A stretch of 64,000 nucleotides of DNA from contig CAMYVB010000003.1 in assembly GCA_947302175.1 (NCBI GenBank), positions 1-64,000 of the forward strand, read 5' to 3'. Numbering within the stretch: position 1 is the stretch's first letter; each line of letters starts with the position of its first letter. This stretch comes from an uncultured Bacteroidales bacterium. GTDB taxonomy: Bacteria; Bacteroidota; Bacteroidia; Bacteroidales; UBA932. The position numbers and the translations under genes were made by a program. The notes under the pieces were generated by a model. The model did no database searches. It was given only the letters and a program-made list of their open reading frames with translations, and had not been told where the DNA came from. Below, piece after piece: positions 36,001-44,641 of the stretch.

Positions 36001-36008
36001 TATCTTTG
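36001..36008 (+). promoter_or_regulatory. -7 promoter box of the greA operon
   Basis: TATCTTTG with TTTG about 18-19 bp upstream in the end of ribF. The 65-nt leader to greA contains an imperfect hairpin (GGTTCTGTC...GGCAGGACTCC) followed by TTTTTG, a possible attenuator. Confidence 0.6.
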
Positions 36009-36073
36009 CACTACGCGGGTTCTGTCTTTTGGCAGGACTCCTTTTTGATTGTTAAAAAATAGAAAAAGCTTAT

Positions 36074-36544
36074 ATGCCTGACGTTCATTACATGACAGCC
36101 GAGGGGCTCGCAAAGCTCCAGGCCGAGCTCGACGAGGCCCTCGCCCAGAGGCCCGTCATCGCCGCCCAGATTGCGGAAGCCCGCGAGAAAGGCGATCTTT
36201 CAGAAAATGCAGAATATGATGCCGCCCGCGACGCCCAGGGCATGCTTGAGGCCAAAATCGCCCGACTGCGCAACCTGGTGGGCAACGCCAAGATAGTAGA
36301 CGGCAGCCAGCTCAATACCGACGTCGTCCGCATGCTCAACAAGGTCAAGGTGGAGAACGTGGCCGCCAAGATGGTTATGGAGTTCACGATAGTGGGCGAG
36401 ACCGAGGCCGATTTCTCCAAAGGGAAGCTCGCCGCCACCACCCCCATCGCAAAGGCCCTCATCGGCCACGGTAAGGGCGAGGTCGTAGAGGCCCACACTC
36501 CTTCGGGCGTAATGAAGTTCAAGATTCTCGACATCTCCATCTAG
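36074..36544 (+). CDS. greA: Transcription elongation factor GreA
   Basis: This factor stimulates RNA cleavage by backtracked RNA polymerase. The 156-aa protein has an N-terminal coiled coil ('YMTAEGLAKLQAELDEALAQRPVIAAQIAEAREKGDLSENAEYDAA', with the acidic tip) and a C-terminal FKBP-like domain ('KALIGHGKGEVVEAHTPSGVMKFKIL'). It is first in an operon with the HIT protein and the TlpA-like lipoprotein. Confidence 0.97.
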   Translation: MPDVHYMTAEGLAKLQAELDEALAQRPVIAAQIAEAREKGDLSENAEYDAARDAQGMLEAKIARLRNLVGNAKIVDGSQLNTDVVRMLNKVKVENVAAKMVMEFTIVGETEADFSKGKLAATTPIAKALIGHGKGEVVEAHTPSGVMKFKILDISI

Positions 36545-36549
36545 CAGCT

Positions 36550-36954
36550 ATGCCCACCATTTTCACCCGCATCGCCAAGGGCGAGATTCCTTCGTGGAAA
36601 GTGGCTGAGAATGAGCATTATTATGCTTTCCTCGACATCAGCCCCTTAGCCAAGGGCCATACGCTCGTCATCCCCAAGGACGTCGAAGACGACTATATTT
36701 TCAACCTCAGCCCTGAAGTCTACGAGGGCCTTTGGGCCTTCGCCCGCAAGGTTGCGCTCGCCATACGCGCCGCCGTTCCATGCAAGAGGGTAGGCGTGGC
36801 GGTTCTCGGCATGGAAGTGCCTCACACCCACATCCACCTGGTTCCTCTCCAGAGCGAAGGAGATCTGGATTTCAGGAAAGTGCGCCCCGAGGTGACTCCC
36901 GAAGAGCAGAAACAAATCGCAGATTCAATACTAAAGGAATATGAAAAACTATAA
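36550..36954 (+). CDS. HIT-family nucleotide-binding hydrolase
   Basis: A 134-aa histidine-triad protein with 'FTRIAKGEIPSWKVAEN', 'HTLVIPK' and the triad 'HTHIHLVPL'. HINT-type enzymes hydrolyse nucleoside phosphoramidates; the physiological substrate is unknown. It overlaps the start of the next gene by 14 nt. Confidence 0.95.
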   Translation: MPTIFTRIAKGEIPSWKVAENEHYYAFLDISPLAKGHTLVIPKDVEDDYIFNLSPEVYEGLWAFARKVALAIRAAVPCKRVGVAVLGMEVPHTHIHLVPLQSEGDLDFRKVRPEVTPEEQKQIADSILKEYEKL

Positions 36955-38083
36955 GATACTGCTGCTCGCTTCTTTTGCTGCAGCGACCCTGGTCTCCTGC
37001 TCTCAGAAGGCCGTCGTTAAGGGCACCCTTGTCGACGCTCCCGAAAAAGACGTTGTCGTGAAGGTCCTCGAAGGCGGCGTCCAGATGCCCCTGGATTCCC
37101 TCAGGACAGATAAGGCCGGTGCATTTAAGGCGACGATAAAGCTCAAGAAGGGCGACCCCCGTTTCGTCTATTTCTATTATGGCGACACAAAGCTCGCTTC
37201 CCTGCTTCTCGATGCTTCCGATAAGGTTGTCGTTGAGGCGGACACCCTCGGTCACTGGACCGTTTCCGGCTCCCAGGACTGCGCTCTTCTCCAGCAGGTC
37301 GAGAAGGATTACACCGATTTTATCGCCGAGATGAACGCTTCCCTCGAGTCCGCCCTTGCCAATCCTGCAGTCACTGAGAAGGATATCAACGCTGAGCTTT
37401 CAAAGGAGTATGTCGCCTACCACCGCAAGGCCGTGCGCTTTGTCGTGGCCAACCCTAAGTCCCTGACTGTCATACCCGTCCTTTATCAGAAGGTCAATGA
37501 CGAATTCCCCGTGTTCAACCGCCCCCAGGACGCAATTTATTTCAGGAGTGCGGCTGATTCCCTCGCTACAGTCTATCCTGCGAGCACCTATGTCAAGATG
37601 CTTGAAAAGGAAGCTGAAAAGAGGGAGAATGCCCTGAGCCTCGGCATGAAGATGCAGTCTGCCAATCAGCTGGGCTATCCCGATGTCGAGCTTCCCGATG
37701 TCAACGGGCAGAAGGCAGCCCTGTCGGGAGTAGTGGAGAACTCCAAGGTCGTTATGGTGCTTTTCTGGAATGCTGATGATGCCGCCCAGAAGATGTTCAA
37801 TATTGACAAGCTCCTTCCCCTGTACAATAAGTATCACGCAAAGGGTTTCGACGTCTATTCAGTCAATATTGGAACTGACAAGGTGGACTGGGGCACTTCG
37901 GTGCGCAAGCAGCAGCTCCCCTGGACCAATGTCTGCGACGGTCTCGGTGCCGCTTCTCCCGTGCTTCTCAAGTACAACATAGCCTCACTGCCCACGTTCT
38001 ATGTGATCGTGAACGGCGAAATTCTCTCCGATTCGACCGATGGTCTCGAAGGACTGGAGAAATTGCTCAAGAAATATTGCTAG
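36941..38083 (+). CDS. Lipoprotein with DUF4369-like and thioredoxin-like domains, lacking CxxC
   Basis: A 380-aa lipoprotein (lipobox LVSC, Cys20). An N-terminal beta domain ('VVKGTLVDAPEKDVVVKVL', DUF4369-like), a helical middle and a C-terminal TlpA/AhpC-type thioredoxin fold ('PDVELPDVNGQKAALSGVVENSKVVMVLFWNADDAAQKMF...YNIASLPTFYVI') are visible. The position that normally carries W-C-x-x-C reads W-N-A-D-D, so it should not act as a disulfide reductase. The cis-Pro (SLPTF) is kept. Its stop overlaps the convergent tsaB stop. Confidence 0.88.
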   Translation: MKNYKILLLASFAAATLVSCSQKAVVKGTLVDAPEKDVVVKVLEGGVQMPLDSLRTDKAGAFKATIKLKKGDPRFVYFYYGDTKLASLLLDASDKVVVEADTLGHWTVSGSQDCALLQQVEKDYTDFIAEMNASLESALANPAVTEKDINAELSKEYVAYHRKAVRFVVANPKSLTVIPVLYQKVNDEFPVFNRPQDAIYFRSAADSLATVYPASTYVKMLEKEAEKRENALSLGMKMQSANQLGYPDVELPDVNGQKAALSGVVENSKVVMVLFWNADDAAQKMFNIDKLLPLYNKYHAKGFDVYSVNIGTDKVDWGTSVRKQQLPWTNVCDGLGAASPVLLKYNIASLPTFYVIVNGEILSDSTDGLEGLEKLLKKYC

Positions 38084-38775
38084 AAAAGCTTTTTGGCGCT
38101 CACTGTAGCGACAAAATCTTTCAGATAGAAAGGCTCGAAATAGGCGGTGTCCCGCCAGTTTCGGGCCTTTAATTCGGCCATGGCGGGCCCGAGCATCGAT
38201 TTGGCGTCGGGGTAGAGATGTGCGAAAACGGTCTGGGGGCCGTCAAGCACTTTTTGGCATTTGAGGGCGCCGTCGCCGACAAGCAACACGGGGCCTTCGC
38301 TGCGCTCCTGCTTGAAACTGTCGCCATCGATAATCAACGCTTTGACTTCGTCCAGCCTCTTGCCTTCCGGGGAGTAGGGGGCGGTGTAGACCTCCATCCT
38401 GCGGGCGTCTATCATGGGGATTATGTATCTGCAGCCTTCGGGGACAAGCCCTTCCTCTATGGCTTTGGCGACGATTACGTCCAGCGTGCCGACCGCGATC
38501 AGGGGGATGCCGGCGCCGAAGCACAGGCCCTTAGCCGTGGATGAACCCACGCGAAGTCCCGTGTATGAACCGGGACCCATGCTGAGGCACACTGCGTCGC
38601 AGTCCTTCACTCCTATGCCCCTTTCTTTCAGGACTTCGTCTATGAAAACGGCGGTCAGCGAAGCCTGCATGCGGGGCTCCTCAGTCTGCCTGACGGCCAC
38701 TATTTTTCCTTCTTCTGCAAGGGCTACGGAAGTGACGGAGCCGGAAGTTTCGAGAAGTATGATGCGCTCGTTCAT
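38080..38775 (-). CDS. tsaB: tRNA threonylcarbamoyladenosine biosynthesis protein TsaB
   Basis: Partner of TsaD in making t6A37 on ANN-decoding tRNAs. The 231-aa protein has the ASKHA fold start 'ILLETSGSVTSVALAEEGKIV' and the signature 'SMGPGSYTGLRVGSSTAKGLCFG'. It overlaps cvpA by 4 nt upstream and converges with the TlpA-like gene. Confidence 0.95.
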   Translation of the reverse strand: MNERIILLETSGSVTSVALAEEGKIVAVRQTEEPRMQASLTAVFIDEVLKERGIGVKDCDAVCLSMGPGSYTGLRVGSSTAKGLCFGAGIPLIAVGTLDVIVAKAIEEGLVPEGCRYIIPMIDARRMEVYTAPYSPEGKRLDEVKALIIDGDSFKQERSEGPVLLVGDGALKCQKVLDGPQTVFAHLYPDAKSMLGPAMAELKARNWRDTAYFEPFYLKDFVATVSAKKLF

Positions 38776-39269
38776 TGCTTTGTGAAGATGGCTTTCAAGT
38801 AGGGGAATACTTTGTATCCGGCATCGCGGAGGGGCTCGTAAAGGACTGATTCGCTGAGGGTCTCTTCGCCGACGAAGGAGAATTTGCCGTTGAGGGTGTC
38901 GAAAAGGATTATGGCGAGGCCTATTATGAGGGCCGCCTTAAGTAGCGAGAAAATGATTCCAAGTATCCAGTTGATCCAGCCCAGGTCCACAGTCTTGAAA
39001 ATTTCGAGTATCAATTTGCCCACAAGGTGAAGCAGCAGGGCGACTAGGGCGAGGATGAGCACGAAGGCGATGATGTGCATCACGGTGGGGGAAATGTCGG
39101 GAAAATGGCTCTGAAGGGCCGCGCAGGCCATCTCTGAGAACTGGAAGGCCAGATATATGCCCAGGATGACGGAAAGCAGCGAGACTACCTGGGCGATGAA
39201 TCCTCTTTGTATGCCTCTTACTATGGCGGGCACGAAGCAGACGAGGATGACGATGTCGGGGGTACTCAT
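38772..39269 (-). CDS. CvpA-family membrane protein
   Basis: A 165-aa inner-membrane protein with four hydrophobic segments and the CvpA pattern 'DIVILVCFVPAIVRGIQRGFIAQVVSLLSVILGIYLA'. Its role is poorly defined (related to colicin V production in E. coli). It is first gene of cvpA-tsaB, with a -7 box about 38 bp upstream on the minus strand. Confidence 0.9.
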   Translation of the reverse strand: MSTPDIVILVCFVPAIVRGIQRGFIAQVVSLLSVILGIYLAFQFSEMACAALQSHFPDISPTVMHIIAFVLILALVALLLHLVGKLILEIFKTVDLGWINWILGIIFSLLKAALIIGLAIILFDTLNGKFSFVGEETLSESVLYEPLRDAGYKVFPYLKAIFTKQ

Positions 39270-39292
39270 TTGTTAATAAGAGTCGAAATGAT

Positions 39293-39315
39293 TATCTTTG
39301 CGACTTGCAAAAATA
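39293..39315. promoter_or_regulatory. Divergent -7 boxes for ileS and cvpA
   Basis: TATCTTTG on the plus strand (39293-39300) faces ileS at 39326. TATTTTTG on the minus strand (39315-39308) faces cvpA at 39269. The two core boxes are 7 bp apart and point outward across each other, so the promoters overlap. Confidence 0.6.
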
Positions 39316-39325
39316 GACAAAAAAG

Positions 39326-42300
39326 ATGACATTCAAAGTATATAAGGGTCTGGACCTCGTGGAGGTGGCTAGTGACGTGCTTCAAAGATGGAAAGCCATG
39401 GACGCTTTCGGCAAATCCTTGAAACTCAGGGAGGGTGCGCCCGAGTTTATTTTCTTCGAAGGCCCCCCTTCGGCCAACGGCATGCCCGGAATCCATCATG
39501 TCATGGCCCGCAGCATCAAGGATGCCATCTGCCGCTACAAGACCCAGAGCGGGTATCTTGTGCGCCGCCGCGCAGGCTGGGACACCCATGGCCTCCCCGT
39601 CGAGCTAGGAGTCGAGAAAAAGCTTGGCATCACCAAGGCCGACATAGGCACCAAGATAAGCATCGAGGAGTACAACCGCACCTGCCGCCAGGAGGTCATG
39701 AAATACACCGCCGAGTGGCGCAACCTCACCGAGCGCATAGGCTACTGGGTCGACATGGACGACCCGTATATCACCTACGACAACCGTTATATCGAGACCC
39801 TCTGGTATCTCCTCAAAAAGATTTACGACAAGGGCCTCCTCTATAAGGGCTACACCATCCAGCCCTACAGCCCCACCGACGGCACAGGTCTTAGCTCCCA
39901 CGAGCTCAACCAGCCCGGCTGCTACCGCGACGTCACCGACACCACCGCCACAGTGCAGTTCGAAGTGATACGCGATGCCGCGTCGGAAAAGCTCTTCGAA
40001 GGCGACCAGCCCGTCTATTTCCTTGCCTGGACCACGACGCCCTGGACTCTCCCGTCCAATACGGCTCTCTGCGTAGGTCCCAACATCGAATACGTCCGCG
40101 TCCTGTCGTCCAATCAGTACACCGGCGCCAAGGCAGTTTACGTGCTTGCCAAGGAGCTCGTCGGCGCATGGTTCAACGACAAGATAGAGTATGAGGTGCT
40201 CCCCGGCGTCCTCAAGGGCTCCGAGCTCACCGGCATACGCTACAAGCAGCTCATACCCTGGTTCAAACCCGATGGCAAGGCTTTCGAAGTCATCCCCGGC
40301 GACTATGTGACCACCGAGGACGGCACCGGCATCGTGCATATCGCCCCTTCCTTCGGCGCCGACGATAAGCGTGTCGCCACGGCTGCCGGCATAGTGGGCA
40401 TCATGCCCGTGGACCGCAACGGCAATCCCATGGCCCAGGTGGACACCCAGGGCCGTTTCGTGCGCGTCGAGGACCTCGATCCTGCATATGCCGCCTCCTT
40501 CGTCGATGCTTCATATGCCGAGTTCGCAGGCCGCTATGTCAAGAACTCCATAGACGACTATTTCCGCAAGCTCCACGGCGAGGAGCCCCTTGCAAAGGAC
40601 GCTCCCGTGCTCGACGTGGACCTTTGCGTCATGATGAAAAAGGACGGCCGCCTGTTCCGCATGCTCAAGCATGTCCACAGCTATCCCCACAGCTGGCGCA
40701 CCGACTGCCCCGTCATCTACTACCCCCTGGATTCCTGGTTCATCCGTGCCACTGCGGTCAAGGACGAAATGGTCGCCCTGAACAAACAGATCACTTGGAA
40801 GCCTGAAGCCACGGGCACCGGCCGCTTCGGCAAATGGCTCGAGAACATCCAGGACTGGAACCTCAGCCGCAGCCGCTATTGGGGCACTCCGCTCCCCGTG
40901 TGGCGCAGCGAGGACGGCAAGGAAGAGAAGTGCATAGGCAGCGTACGCGAGCTCTGGGACGAGATAGAGAAGGCAGTCGCTGCAGGCGTCATGGCCTCCA
41001 ATCCCCTGAAGGCGGCTGGCTTCGACCCTGACGACATGTCCAAGGCCAATTACGACAAGATAGACCTCCACCGCCCCTATGTGGACGAAATCTTCCTCGT
41101 GAGCCCTTCGGGCAAGAAGATGCAGCGCGAGTCCGACCTCATCGACGTGTGGTTCGACTCAGGTGCCATGCCTTACGCCCAGACCGGCCTCCGCGGCCTC
41201 GGTACCCCCGATTTCGGCTGCACCGCCGACTTCATCGCCGAGGGCGTTGACCAGACCCGCGGCTGGTTCTACACCCTCCATGCCATCCACACCATGGTGA
41301 GCGGCACTCCCGCTTTCAAGAGGGTGATTTCCAACGGTCTCGTGCTCGACAAGAAGGGTGAGAAGATGTCCAAGAGGCTTGGCAACGCCGTCGATCCTTT
41401 CAAGGCTCTCGACACCTACGGCCCCGACGCCCTGCGCTGGTATATGCTCACCAACGCCCAGCCTTGGGACAACCTGAAGTTCGATGAGTCCGGAGTGGAC
41501 GAAGTGCGCCGCAAGTTCTTCGGCACGCTCTATAATTCCTATTCCGCTTTCTCGGGTTTTGCCAATATCGACGGTTTCGATCCCGCCGCTCCCGCGGTGC
41601 CCTTTGCCGAGCGTCCGCTCTTCGACCGCTGGCTGCTCAGCCGCCTCGGCACGCTCGAAGCTGCGGTCCTCGCCGCTTATGAGAATTATGACGTCACCCT
41701 GGCAGGCCGCCTGGTGCAGGATTTCGTCTGCGACGACCTGAGCAACTGGTACATACGTCTCAACAAGAAGCGTCTCTGGGGCGAGGGTCTCGGCAAGGAC
41801 AAGCTGGCATGCTACCAGACGCTCTATGAAGCGCTCAAGGTGGTAGCCCTGCTGTCTGCCCCCATTGCGCCGTTCTTCATGGACAGGCTCTATCAGGACC
41901 TCGTCCCCGGCGCGTCTTCCGTCCATTTCGAGGTCATGCCCGTTTCCGACCCTTCGCTCATCGACGCTCAGCTCGAGGAGAGCATGGCGCTCGCGCAGAA
42001 AGCCGCCAGCATGGTCCACGCCCTTCGCAAGAAGGTCGGCATCAATGTGCGCAACCCTCTCGCAAAAGTCATCATCCCCGTGCTGGACGACAGCGTGAAG
42101 ACAAAATTCGACTGCGTGAAGGACATCTTCCTTACCGAGGTCAATGTCAAGGACGTCGAGTTCCTCCACGACACTGCAGGCATCATCACCAAGAAGATTA
42201 AGCCCAATTTCAAGACCCTCGGCAAGATATACGGCAAGCAGATGAAGGAAATCGCCGCAGCATTCGCCACTCTCGGGCAGGAAGAAATCGCTGAAATTGA

Positions 42301-42730
42301 GCGCAGCGGCAGCTACGTGATGGCTCTTCCTTCCGGAGAAGTGACGCTCAACCCCGGCGATTACGACATCACCTCCGAGGATATGCCCGGATGGCTCGTA
42401 GCCACCGAGGGTACACTTACAGTCGCTCTTGACATAGTGCAGACGCCCGAGCTCATACTCGAGGGTGTGGCCAGGGAACTTATCCACCCCATCCAGAACC
42501 TTCGTAAGCAATCTAATTTCGATATCACTGACAGGATAGACACCATCATATATGCCGACGGCAAGGCCTTCGAGGAAATCGGCGCCTCGCTGCAGCAGTT
42601 CAAGGACTATGTCGCCTCCCAGACCCTTTCGCTCAGTCTTACCCTCAAGCCCCTGTCCGACGCCCCCGAAACGGCGTCCGAGGTAGAGTGGGACGGCGGA
42701 AGTGTCAGGATTAATGTTACTAAAAACTAA
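39326..42730 (+). CDS. ileS: Isoleucyl-tRNA synthetase
   Basis: A class I synthetase charging tRNA-Ile. The 1134-aa protein has the HIGH-type motif in 'GPPSANGMPGIHHVMARS', the CP1 editing domain with 'WTTTPWTLPSNTALCVGP', and 'DLIDVWFDSGAMPYAQ', 'DQTRGWFYTLHAI' and 'KKGEKMSKRLGNAVDP' (KMSKS). The long form with an extended C-terminus is the eukaryote-like type usual in Bacteroidota, a type often less sensitive to mupirocin (family knowledge, not shown here). It heads ileS-dksA-like-lspA. Confidence 0.97.
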   Translation: MTFKVYKGLDLVEVASDVLQRWKAMDAFGKSLKLREGAPEFIFFEGPPSANGMPGIHHVMARSIKDAICRYKTQSGYLVRRRAGWDTHGLPVELGVEKKLGITKADIGTKISIEEYNRTCRQEVMKYTAEWRNLTERIGYWVDMDDPYITYDNRYIETLWYLLKKIYDKGLLYKGYTIQPYSPTDGTGLSSHELNQPGCYRDVTDTTATVQFEVIRDAASEKLFEGDQPVYFLAWTTTPWTLPSNTALCVGPNIEYVRVLSSNQYTGAKAVYVLAKELVGAWFNDKIEYEVLPGVLKGSELTGIRYKQLIPWFKPDGKAFEVIPGDYVTTEDGTGIVHIAPSFGADDKRVATAAGIVGIMPVDRNGNPMAQVDTQGRFVRVEDLDPAYAASFVDASYAEFAGRYVKNSIDDYFRKLHGEEPLAKDAPVLDVDLCVMMKKDGRLFRMLKHVHSYPHSWRTDCPVIYYPLDSWFIRATAVKDEMVALNKQITWKPEATGTGRFGKWLENIQDWNLSRSRYWGTPLPVWRSEDGKEEKCIGSVRELWDEIEKAVAAGVMASNPLKAAGFDPDDMSKANYDKIDLHRPYVDEIFLVSPSGKKMQRESDLIDVWFDSGAMPYAQTGLRGLGTPDFGCTADFIAEGVDQTRGWFYTLHAIHTMVSGTPAFKRVISNGLVLDKKGEKMSKRLGNAVDPFKALDTYGPDALRWYMLTNAQPWDNLKFDESGVDEVRRKFFGTLYNSYSAFSGFANIDGFDPAAPAVPFAERPLFDRWLLSRLGTLEAAVLAAYENYDVTLAGRLVQDFVCDDLSNWYIRLNKKRLWGEGLGKDKLACYQTLYEALKVVALLSAPIAPFFMDRLYQDLVPGASSVHFEVMPVSDPSLIDAQLEESMALAQKAASMVHALRKKVGINVRNPLAKVIIPVLDDSVKTKFDCVKDIFLTEVNVKDVEFLHDTAGIITKKIKPNFKTLGKIYGKQMKEIAAAFATLGQEEIAEIERSGSYVMALPSGEVTLNPGDYDITSEDMPGWLVATEGTLTVALDIVQTPELILEGVARELIHPIQNLRKQSNFDITDRIDTIIYADGKAFEEIGASLQQFKDYVASQTLSLSLTLKPLSDAPETASEVEWDGGSVRINVTKN

Positions 42731-42750
42731 GAATAACCGATACATTAGTT

Positions 42751-43182
42751 ATGGAAAACGAAGTTAAACTCCCCGGTGACGGTCAGCAGACCGAGAAGAC
42801 CCGCTATTCCGACGAAGAGCTCGAAGAGTTCCGCGTCATAATAGAGGACATGCTCACCAAAGCCCGTTCCGAGTACAACAAGCTCAGGAAAGTCGTCATG
42901 CACAACGGCAGCAACGACATCGAGGACACTTCCCCCTCGTTCAGGACTGTCGAAGACGACGGCGCGAACCAGCTGTCGAAGGAAGAGGCCAGCCAGCTTG
43001 CCCAGAGGCAGTACAAGTTCATCCAGAACCTTGAGGCCGCCATCGCACGCATTGAAAACAAGACCTACGGCATATGCCGCGTAACCGGCAAGCTCATCCC
43101 CAAGGAGCGCCTGCGTCTCGTCCCTCACGCAACGCTCACCGTTGAGGCCAAGGAGATGCTCGCCAAGCAGGGCAAGAACTGA
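42751..43182 (+). CDS. TraR/DksA-family regulator with degenerate zinc finger
   Basis: A 143-aa protein with a long helical N-terminal part and the C-terminal block 'AIARIENKTYGICRVTGKLIPKERLRLVPHATLTVEAKEML', which aligns with the DksA finger. Only one Cys remains of the usual four, so zinc binding is unlikely; the same loss is common in Bacteroidota homologues. It is expected to act on RNA polymerase in the secondary channel, but this is inference. It is placed between ileS and lspA with 2-bp spacing to lspA. Confidence 0.9.
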   Translation: MENEVKLPGDGQQTEKTRYSDEELEEFRVIIEDMLTKARSEYNKLRKVVMHNGSNDIEDTSPSFRTVEDDGANQLSKEEASQLAQRQYKFIQNLEAAIARIENKTYGICRVTGKLIPKERLRLVPHATLTVEAKEMLAKQGKN

Positions 43183-43184
43183 CG

Positions 43185-43775
43185 ATGGCTCTGTCGAGAG
43201 GTAAGAGGCTACTCCTGCTTGGCGTTTTGCTCGTCATTATTGACCAGGTCATCAAGGTCCTGGTCAAGACCAACATGTCCATAGGCGAGCATTTCAGCGT
43301 ATTTGGCAACTGGTTCCAGATACTCTTCATCGAGAATGAAGGCATGGCCTTCGGCATGAAGTTCGGCGGAGCTGCGGGCAAATACGCGCTCACGACCTTC
43401 AGGATTCTGCTTTTCGCCGCCCTGACCTGGTGGATTTCCAGCCTCGACAAGAAGTCTGCGGCTCCCACGGGTGTGCTGACGGGTCTTACGCTCATCGATG
43501 CCGGCGCCCTGGGCAATATTATCGACTGCCTGTTCTACGGCCTTATATTCACGCCCCACAGGCCCTTCATGCAGGGCAAGGTCGTGGACATGCTCTATTT
43601 CCCCATCATCGACACCACCTGGCCTGGCTGGCTGCCGTGGATAGGGGGCACGCCCTTCACCTTTTTCGACCCTGTATTCAATTTTGCCGACAGCTGCGTC
43701 ACAGTCGGCGCCATCTATCTCATCCTTTTCCACTGGAAGTTCTTTGCTTCCGACCCTGAGAGCAAGAAAAAGTGA
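43185..43775 (+). CDS. lspA: Lipoprotein signal peptidase (signal peptidase II)
   Basis: An inner-membrane aspartyl protease that removes lipoprotein signal peptides. The 196-aa protein has four hydrophobic segments and the two catalytic Asp motifs 'GALGNIIDCLFYG' and 'FNFADSCVTVG'. An insertion between them ('FTPHRPFMQGKVVDMLYFPIIDTTWPGW') is typical of Bacteroidota LspA. It supports the many lipoproteins seen in the window. Confidence 0.96.
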   Translation: MALSRGKRLLLLGVLLVIIDQVIKVLVKTNMSIGEHFSVFGNWFQILFIENEGMAFGMKFGGAAGKYALTTFRILLFAALTWWISSLDKKSAAPTGVLTGLTLIDAGALGNIIDCLFYGLIFTPHRPFMQGKVVDMLYFPIIDTTWPGWLPWIGGTPFTFFDPVFNFADSCVTVGAIYLILFHWKFFASDPESKKK

Positions 43776-43782
43776 AATATTT

Positions 43783-43813
43783 TTTGTTTTAGACGGAAAA
43801 GATTATATCTTTG
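43783..43813 (+). promoter_or_regulatory. Promoter of the tRNA gene
   Basis: TTTG (43783-43786), a 19-bp spacer and TATCTTTG (43806-43813) match the Bacteroidota -33/-7 pattern closely. The tRNA begins 12 bp later. Confidence 0.8.
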
Positions 43814-43825
43814 CAGTCCATTCTT

Positions 43826-43898
43826 CTGGATGTAGCGCAGTTGGTAGCGCACCTGGTTAGGGACCAGGAGGTCGCTGGTTCAAGTCCAGTCATCCAGA
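43826..43898 (+). tRNA. tRNA-Pro (anticodon AGG)
   Basis: A full 73-nt cloverleaf. The acceptor CTGGATG/CATCCAG has discriminator A; the D arm is GCGC/GCGC, the anticodon stem CCTGG/CCAGG with loop TTAGGGA, the variable loop AGGTC, and the T arm GCTGG/CCAGT with loop TTCAAGT. The loop gives anticodon AGG (Pro, CCU) with G37. C1-G72 and A73 are the proline identity elements. No CCA is encoded. It has a promoter and a terminator of its own and is the left boundary of the island-like region. Confidence 0.88.
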
Positions 43899-43908
43899 CT
43901 TTTTAAAT

Positions 43909-43947
43909 TCAAGCACTTACGGAGTTCCGCAGGTGCTTGATTTTTTT
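43909..43947 (+). terminator. Rho-independent terminator after tRNA-Pro
   Basis: TCAAGCAC (43909-43916) pairs with GTGCTTGA (43933-43940), followed directly by seven T. It lies 10 bp after the tRNA. Confidence 0.88.
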
Positions 43948-43972
43948 GTAATGTTGTGAAAATGTTGTGATT

Positions 43973-44126
43973 TCAGCCCGTTATTTCGGCGGCCTGTTCG
44001 ACATTCACCTTCTCAGGATAGCGCTCGGTTTGCTGCTGCATCTTCCCCATAGCGGACAAGACTGCTTCCTCAATCAGTTTGTTCAGTTCTGATAGACTCT
44101 AGGAACATTGATGCGATGTTATCCAT
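43973..44126 (-). pseudogene. Broken excisionase/HTH_17-like remnant
   Basis: On the minus strand an ATG at 44126 opens 'MDNIASMFLESIRTE', which soon meets a stop. A one-frame shift continues as 'LNKLIEEAVLSAMGKMQQQTERYPEKVNVEQAAEITG' and stops at 43973. The combined text looks like the N-terminal half of Bacteroidota mobile-element helper proteins, whose HTH_17 domain begins 'vnVeQAAeitGys'. It has a frameshift and lacks its C-terminal half. Two copies of ATGTTGTGA (43951-43959, 43962-43970) lie between it and the tRNA terminator. Family assignment is tentative. Confidence 0.45.
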
Positions 44127-44538
44127 GGTTCTTACCTTTGCGCAACTATGAAATTATCCCCATCGTTGTCAAGTTTAATTTTACAACTTTATATTTTGAC
44201 TGACAACGCAAAGGAAAAGGATATGCGTAAGATTCGCAAATTTGAAAAGGGAAAGTGTTGGAAAACCAGGTGAAAAATGGAGCAGTAAAAAGTACCGCTG
44301 AGGCTACTGAACCCCAGAATTCAGGGCCTGGATTCACATCTTCATTTTCTTTCTCATCTCCCTCAATCCGGGCCGTAGGTCCGCAGCAGGCGACTTCGGA
44401 GCCTACAATGCCCGCCGTCAAGCGTACGAAGATGTCCCGCAGGGGCAGCGTTCGTGACACGAACGCACATCTCGCAATTTGGACTAAGGCCAAAATTGCG
44501 CGCAACTCTGATGGTCTCGCAGCTGTAGATTACCAGAA

Positions 44539-44552
44539 CTCGTGATCACGAG
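44539..44552. repeat. 14-bp palindrome with nearby ACGAGAA repeats
   Basis: CTCGTGATCACGAG is a perfect palindrome. Its half-site motif ACGAGAA recurs just downstream (in CACGAGAATT and TACGAGAATG), within about 60 bp. It may be an operator or a decayed repeat. Confidence 0.4.
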
Positions 44553-44641
44553 AACGATTAATCTCCAGGACACGAGAATTCGAAATTACGAGAATGAGAG
44601 AATGCGAGCGATAAGCTGCCTTTCTTGTCTCCCAGTAAAAA

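Noticed and set aside
44133..44140. TACCTTTG as a rightward promoter
   Set aside because: It matches the -7 box, but only a 36-codon frame (from 44148) follows and no -33 element was found.
44146..44545. Two overlapping opposite-strand frames (119 and 96 residues)
   Set aside because: No signal, domain or convincing codon pattern; neither has clear support over the other.
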